A DNA stretch of 9,241 nt from Candidatus Cloacimonadota bacterium (GTDB lineage Bacteria > Cloacimonadota > Cloacimonadia > Cloacimonadales > TCS61): contig JAGGWC010000096.1 in the NCBI GenBank assembly GCA_021157645.1, positions 1-9,241 on the forward strand, written 5' to 3'. The translations under genes and the position numbers were made by a program. Below the pieces are notes generated by a model. It saw only the letters and a list, made by a program, of their open reading frames with translations. It did not search any database and had not been told where the DNA came from. Positions 6,672 to 9,241 of the stretch are shown piece by piece. The stretch's first letter is position 1. The number at the start of each line of letters is the position of its first letter.

Positions 6672-7882
6672 AAAATATATTCTTTATACCAGTTGCATCA
6701 GATTTCTTGAGCAAAAATGAACTTGAAAAAGTAATTATTTCAAATTCTGCTAAATTAAACAAACTTTGTAAAAAGCGAATTAATGCAAAAGAAATTTTAG
6801 AGGCAGAAAAAGTCTTTTATTTTATTGTTACAGGCGGTACTGAAGCACAGGTATTTAAATTACATAAAATTAGAGACAAGCAATTTAAAAATGAAGAAAT
6901 TGTTCTTTTGGCTTATGAGAGTAATAATTCTCTTGCAGCCAGCATGGAACTTCTTGCTCGTTTTAATCAAATTGGCAAGAAGGGTAGAATAATCTACCTA
7001 CCAGCAAATGAAACATCTGAAATTCAAACCGCAAATATCCAAAAAATAAATGGGAAAGGACAACTTGCCGGAAGCAGAATCGGTGAGATCGGAAAACCAT
7101 CCGACTGGCTGGTTGCAAGCAGTCCGTCTGCCAGAACGGTAAAAGAAAACTGGGGTGCTGATGTTATTCATATTAAGATGGAAGAACTTAAAACACTATA
7201 TTTAGAAATTTCTGATGAAGATTGTATGCAAAATTTTTATGATCTCACTAAAAATTCTCAAGAAATAATTGAACCTACAAACACAGATATTCTTAATAAT
7301 ATAAAAGTATATTTGGCAATGAAAAAACTAGTTGAGAAATATGCTCTTGATGCAGTTACTTTGCGCTGTTTTGATCTGGTACTCGATCTTGGGACTACTG
7401 GATGTTTTGCACTTTCACACCTTAATGATGAGGGGATCATTGCCGGATGTGAAGGTGATATGATCAGCACAATTGGTATGCTGCTTGTTTATAAGAAGAC
7501 GGGTAAGATTCCCTGGATGGCAAATCCTTCCAGATTAAACATAGAAAATAATTCCATAATTGTCGCCCATTGCACAGTACCAAGAACAATTGTTAAAGAT
7601 TACACTATCCGTTCACATTTTGAATCAGGGATCGGTGTGGGAATTCAAGGAACTTTTCCAAAAGGTGATGTTACCATTTTCCGTATTGGTGGTAATAACC
7701 TGAATAAAGTATGGCTGGCAAATGGTAAAATTGTCCAAACATCTAAAGAGAATGATCTTTGCCGAACACAGATCGAAGTAAAATTGAATTCAGAATATAA
7801 TATTGCTGATCTATTGCATGAACCACTTGGGAATCATTTAATTATTGTACCGGGAAGATTTGAGAATTTGCCAATAGTTTAA
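6668..7882 (+). CDS. L-fucose/L-arabinose isomerase family protein
   Basis: This 404-aa cytoplasmic protein (no signal peptide) belongs to the FucI/AraA fold family of Mn-dependent aldose-ketose isomerases, but is shorter than FucI (about 590) or AraA (about 500). Visible C-terminal motifs are VTLRCFD (230-236), CFALSHLNDEG (246-256), CEGDMISTIGMLL (261-273), AHCTVPR (300-306), RSHFESGIGVGIQG (315-328), CRTQIEV (365-371) and PLGNHLIIVPG (386-396). By motif position E262, H301 and H390 match AraA metal ligands E306, H350 and H450. The second acid (AraA E333, FucI D361) seems to be Asn286 in WMANPSR, so the metal site or the reaction may differ. The start overlaps the upstream stop as ATGA with no clear ribosome binding site, implying translational coupling. 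The substrate is not predictable. Confidence 0.8.
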   Translation: MKNIFFIPVASDFLSKNELEKVIISNSAKLNKLCKKRINAKEILEAEKVFYFIVTGGTEAQVFKLHKIRDKQFKNEEIVLLAYESNNSLAASMELLARFNQIGKKGRIIYLPANETSEIQTANIQKINGKGQLAGSRIGEIGKPSDWLVASSPSARTVKENWGADVIHIKMEELKTLYLEISDEDCMQNFYDLTKNSQEIIEPTNTDILNNIKVYLAMKKLVEKYALDAVTLRCFDLVLDLGTTGCFALSHLNDEGIIAGCEGDMISTIGMLLVYKKTGKIPWMANPSRLNIENNSIIVAHCTVPRTIVKDYTIRSHFESGIGVGIQGTFPKGDVTIFRIGGNNLNKVWLANGKIVQTSKENDLCRTQIEVKLNSEYNIADLLHEPLGNHLIIVPGRFENLPIV

Positions 7883-7891
7883 ATCCAATAC

Positions 7892-7926
7892 AACCATTGC
7901 GGAAGCGTCCAGCTATCCGCAAGGTT
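7892..7926. repeat. Hairpin element, copy C
   Basis: AACCATTGCGGA (7892-7903) pairs with TCCGCAAGGTT (7916-7926) around a 12-nt loop with a single bulged A. The arms match copies A and B except for one T-to-C change that restores a G-C pair in the stem. The loop is unrelated, so the stem and not the loop is conserved. It is followed by TT and could serve as a weak plus-strand terminator after the isomerase-like gene. Confidence 0.7.
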
Positions 7927-7934
7927 TTAAGTTA

Positions 7935-8002
7935 CCTTCGCAATGGTTAAAAACCTTGCGAATGGTGAAAAAGAATCAAAAGCAGTTCAACCATTGCGAA
8001 GG
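7935..8002. repeat. Inverted repeat of the same word family
   Basis: CCTTCGCAATGGTT (7935-7948) and AACCATTGCGAAGG (7989-8002) are perfect 14-bp reverse complements around a 40-nt spacer. The spacer contains a third relative, CCTTGCGAATGGT (7954-7966). All share the AACC(A)TTGCG core of the 35-70, 353-388 and 7892-7926 hairpins. Confidence 0.8.
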
Positions 8003-8134
8003 AAAGCAAGAAAGTTTTTCAATCATTACAGAGAACGTTGTCCATCAGACAAGCAAGAAGAATTCTATCATCATTTTCTTGAAAAGCAGGAAGAAACAAT
8101 GATGAAAGCCGATGCATCATCCTCAAGGTTTTAA
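7943..8134 (+). CDS. Doubtful small ORF, 63 aa
   Basis: The frame encodes a charged, Lys/Glu-rich peptide with PLRRKARKFFNHYRE (17-31) and EEFYHHFLEKQEE (39-51). There is no hydrophobic segment and no family I recognise. Its ATG sits inside the inverted repeat CCTTCGCAATGGTT, no ribosome binding site precedes it, and both ends are repeat-family sequence. It may be a real small gene with an eroded start, a remnant, or chance reading through repeat DNA. I lean toward the last. Confidence 0.2.
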   Translation: MVKNLANGEKESKAVQPLRRKARKFFNHYRERCPSDKQEEFYHHFLEKQEETMMKADASSSRF

Positions 8135-8144
8135 GTAGTTTTGC

Positions 8145-8174
8145 AAAAAAAAACCTCTCCTTAAAGAAGAGGTT
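8145..8174 (-). terminator. Rho-independent terminator of groES-trxA
   Basis: Read on the minus strand, AACCTCT (8174-8168) pairs with AGAGGTT (8158-8152) around a 9-nt loop, and the hairpin runs into nine T (8153-8145). It starts 26 bp after the trxA stop codon. On the plus strand there is no T tract, so it works one way only. Confidence 0.9.
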
Positions 8175-8200
8175 AAATACTATTTCTAAAAGATCAGATT

Positions 8201-8515
8201 TTAAATAATTGAGTCAAACTTACTAGCTATTTTATTTTTACCAACAAGACCAATAATTTGAGATTCAACTTTTCCATCTTTAAAGAAGAGCAATGTAGGA
8301 ATAGACATGATCTGATATTTTGCTGCAATAGCAGGACTGTCATCAATATTCAATTTTACAGCTTTGATCTTACCTTCATAATCAGCAGCAACTGTTTCGA
8401 GCAATGGTGTTAATGCTTTGCAGGGTCCGCACCATGGTGCCCAAAGATCTATAACAACGGGAATATCCGATTTAAGTACTTCTAGTTCAAATGTATCTGC
8501 AGTAACTTCTAACAT
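8201..8515 (-). CDS. trxA: Thioredoxin
   Basis: This 104-aa cytoplasmic disulfide reductase has the classic active site WCGPC (28-32) and the cis-proline SIPT (71-74, Pro73). It also has the buried Asp23 region (VIDLWAPW, 21-28) and the C-terminal GKVESQIIGLVGKNKI (81-96). Length and motif order are those of a typical single-domain thioredoxin with no signal peptide. The ribosome binding site AGGG (8528-8525) overlaps the groES stop codon, and the start lies 11 bp after groES, so the two genes are co-transcribed and probably share its CIRCE-like control. A strong terminator follows. Confidence 0.97.
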   Translation of the reverse strand: MLEVTADTFELEVLKSDIPVVIDLWAPWCGPCKALTPLLETVAADYEGKIKAVKLNIDDSPAIAAKYQIMSIPTLLFFKDGKVESQIIGLVGKNKIASKFDSII

Positions 8516-8526
8516 ATTCTTTTTCC

Positions 8527-8796
8527 CTATTCTATTACTGCCAAGATATCAGATCTTGAAATTATTACTAATTTATTATCTTCAATATCTACTTCAGTGC
8601 CACCATATTTTGCATACAATATTTTATCACCAATCTTAACTAGCTCCTGCAGATCTTCATCTGTTCCAACGGCAATAATTTTACCGATTTGTGGTTTTTC
8701 CTTGGCAGTATCAGGAATGATAATGCCACCAACATTCTTCTCTTCTAGTTCTGTTACTTCGATAACTACACGGTCATCAAGTGGTTTTAATTTCAT
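8527..8796 (-). CDS. groES: Co-chaperonin GroES (Cpn10)
   Basis: This heptameric lid of the GroEL folding chamber is 89 aa from the start chosen here. KPLDDRVVIE (4-13) opens the domain. The mobile loop runs about 16-33 with the GroEL-contact tripeptide Ile25-Ile27 (IVL in many GroES) followed by PDTAKEKPQ (28-36). VGDK-like KIGDKILYAKYGGTEV (54-69) and the closing strands (71-89) complete it. The stretch after AVG (42-44) is shorter than in E. coli GroES, suggesting a reduced roof hairpin. The start at 8796 is preferred because GGAGG (8806-8802) lies 5 nt upstream; a frame extension to 8823 adds nine residues without support. Downstream is trxA, not groEL, which must be elsewhere if present. 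A CIRCE-like operator lies 47 bp upstream. Confidence 0.95.
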   Translation of the reverse strand: MKLKPLDDRVVIEVTELEEKNVGGIIIPDTAKEKPQIGKIIAVGTDEDLQELVKIGDKILYAKYGGTEVDIEDNKLVIISRSDILAVIE

Positions 8797-8842
8797 AATA
8801 TCCTCCAACTTTTTTTTATACAAACTAATCTATTTTTTATTA

Positions 8843-8869
8843 TTAGCAAACCTTTTTTGTGAGTGCCAG
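8843..8869 (-). promoter_or_regulatory. Degenerate CIRCE operator (HrcA site)
   Basis: Plus-strand TTAGCAAAC (8843-8851), nine bases, then GAGTGCCAG (8861-8869) match the CIRCE consensus TTAGCACTC-N9-GAGTGCTAA at 14 of 18 arm positions with exactly the right spacing. CIRCE is the operator for the heat-shock repressor HrcA and normally lies just upstream of groES or dnaK operons. Its place in the hisS-groES gap supports HrcA control of groES-trxA. No matching -35/-10 pair is convincing: TTGACT (8882-8877, minus strand) lacks a good -10 at 17 bp. Confidence 0.75.
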
Positions 8870-8890
8870 CTTTTTGAGTCAATAAAAATA

Positions 8891-9241
8891 TTATTTATCT
8901 TTTATGTTCTTTGTAATCTCAGTAATATTAATTTGCTCCTGTTCTCCATTTGCTAAATTTTTCAAGATAATTTTATCATTTTCCAGCTCATCTTCACCTA
9001 AGATTAAAGCAAATTCAGCACCTGTTTTATTTGCCGCTTTCATCTGTGCATTCATCGATGTTTTATCTGGATCGAATTCAGTGGAAATTCCATTTTCTCT
9101 CAATTCCATAATTATTTTTATTCCTGCTATTCTGGCTTTATCACCTAGAGTAACCAGATAAACTTTGGGAGTTTGTTGTTTTCCAAAGGATAATTTTTCT
9201 TCTTCCATTGAGAGAAGCAATCTTTCAAAACCTCCGGCAAA
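8891..9241 (-). CDS. hisS: Histidyl-tRNA synthetase, C-terminal part (partial)
   Basis: The 5' end lies beyond the window, and the visible 116 codons stay open to the edge. They begin with FAGGFERLLLSMEEE, matching the end of the class II catalytic domain (motif 3 region, GIERLLL-type). The anticodon-binding domain follows: VYLVTLGDKARIAGIKI, ELRENGISTEFD, SMNAQMKAANKTGAEFALILGEDE and a closing ILKNLANGEQEQI strand. The full enzyme charges tRNA-His in the cytoplasm. The stop is 94 bp from the groES start, with the CIRCE-like site in between, so groES probably has its own promoter. Confidence 0.95.
   Translation of the reverse strand, partial: FAGGFERLLLSMEEEKLSFGKQQTPKVYLVTLGDKARIAGIKIIMELRENGISTEFDPDKTSMNAQMKAANKTGAEFALILGEDELENDKIILKNLANGEQEQINITEITKNIKDK

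Larger units (their letters stand above)
7883..8144. other. Convergent repeat-rich intergenic region
   Basis: This stretch separates the plus-strand operon from the minus-strand trxA terminator. It holds the hairpin element at 7892-7926, a run of related AACCATTGCGAAGG and CCTTGCGAATGGT words in both orientations (7935-8002), and a final ATCCTCAAGGTTTT (8121-8134) resembling the end of the hairpin element. One weak 63-codon frame overlaps it. No strong plus-strand terminator is seen; the 7892-7926 hairpin with only TTTT after it is the best candidate. Confidence 0.7.

Noticed and set aside
8152..8174. Terminator for the plus-strand operon
   Set aside because: The T tract lies only on the minus-strand side; on the plus strand the hairpin is followed by AAATAC.
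8797..8823. Nine-residue N-terminal extension of GroES
   Set aside because: GroES proteins start at the MKLKPLDDRV-type sequence, and GGAGG is placed for the start at 8796.
8418..8956. Plus-strand open frames opposite trxA, groES and hisS
   Set aside because: They are antisense to three clear conserved genes, with low-complexity Ser/Leu/Phe-rich translations.

Overview
The window is AT-rich bacterial chromosome with A/U-ending codons and AGGAGG-type ribosome binding sites. Two Sec-type signal peptides on DUF3857/transglutaminase-like proteins and a non-hydrolysing UDP-GlcNAc 2-epimerase suggest a Gram-negative-type anaerobe of the FCB/Cloacimonadota kind. That placement is an impression from protein style and intergenic repeats, not a demonstrated assignment. 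No phage, IS, CRISPR, tRNA or rRNA is visible.

Layout. Positions 1-472 hold no convincing gene. They contain a perfect 117-bp direct repeat (1-117 and 319-435), each copy carrying a small hairpin, and between the copies a degenerate GTCATCCTGA-type palindromic repeat. A long symmetric terminator hairpin (473-509) sits directly before mnmA (529-1578, tRNA U34 2-thiolation). After a 143-bp gap comes a tightly packed plus-strand run: wecB (1722-2843), a periplasmic DUF3857 transglutaminase-like protein with an intact Cys-His-Asp triad (2858-4804), a second DUF3857 transglutaminase-like protein that has lost the triad (4797-6671), and an L-fucose/L-arabinose isomerase-family protein (6668-7882). 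The last three genes overlap by 8 and 4 bp, so they are almost certainly co-transcribed. From 7883 to about 8144 lies a second repeat-rich stretch with the same hairpin family and only one doubtful small ORF.

The right end reads on the minus strand and converges on the first operon: the 3' part of hisS (cut by the window edge), a degenerate CIRCE-like operator, groES, trxA and a strong Rho-independent terminator (8174 to 8145). groES is followed by trxA, not groEL.

How the genes may work together. wecB makes UDP-ManNAc for envelope glycans. The two exported proteins may be an active/inactive pair acting on envelope protein or peptide. The isomerase-like protein would be cytoplasmic sugar metabolism. 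A link among them is inferred only from gene packing. hisS, groES and trxA are housekeeping and stress functions. The points most worth following are the transglutaminase and pseudo-transglutaminase pair, the CxxC...C version of MnmA, the groEL-less groES-trxA unit with its CIRCE-like site, and the terminator laid over a possible mnmA promoter.
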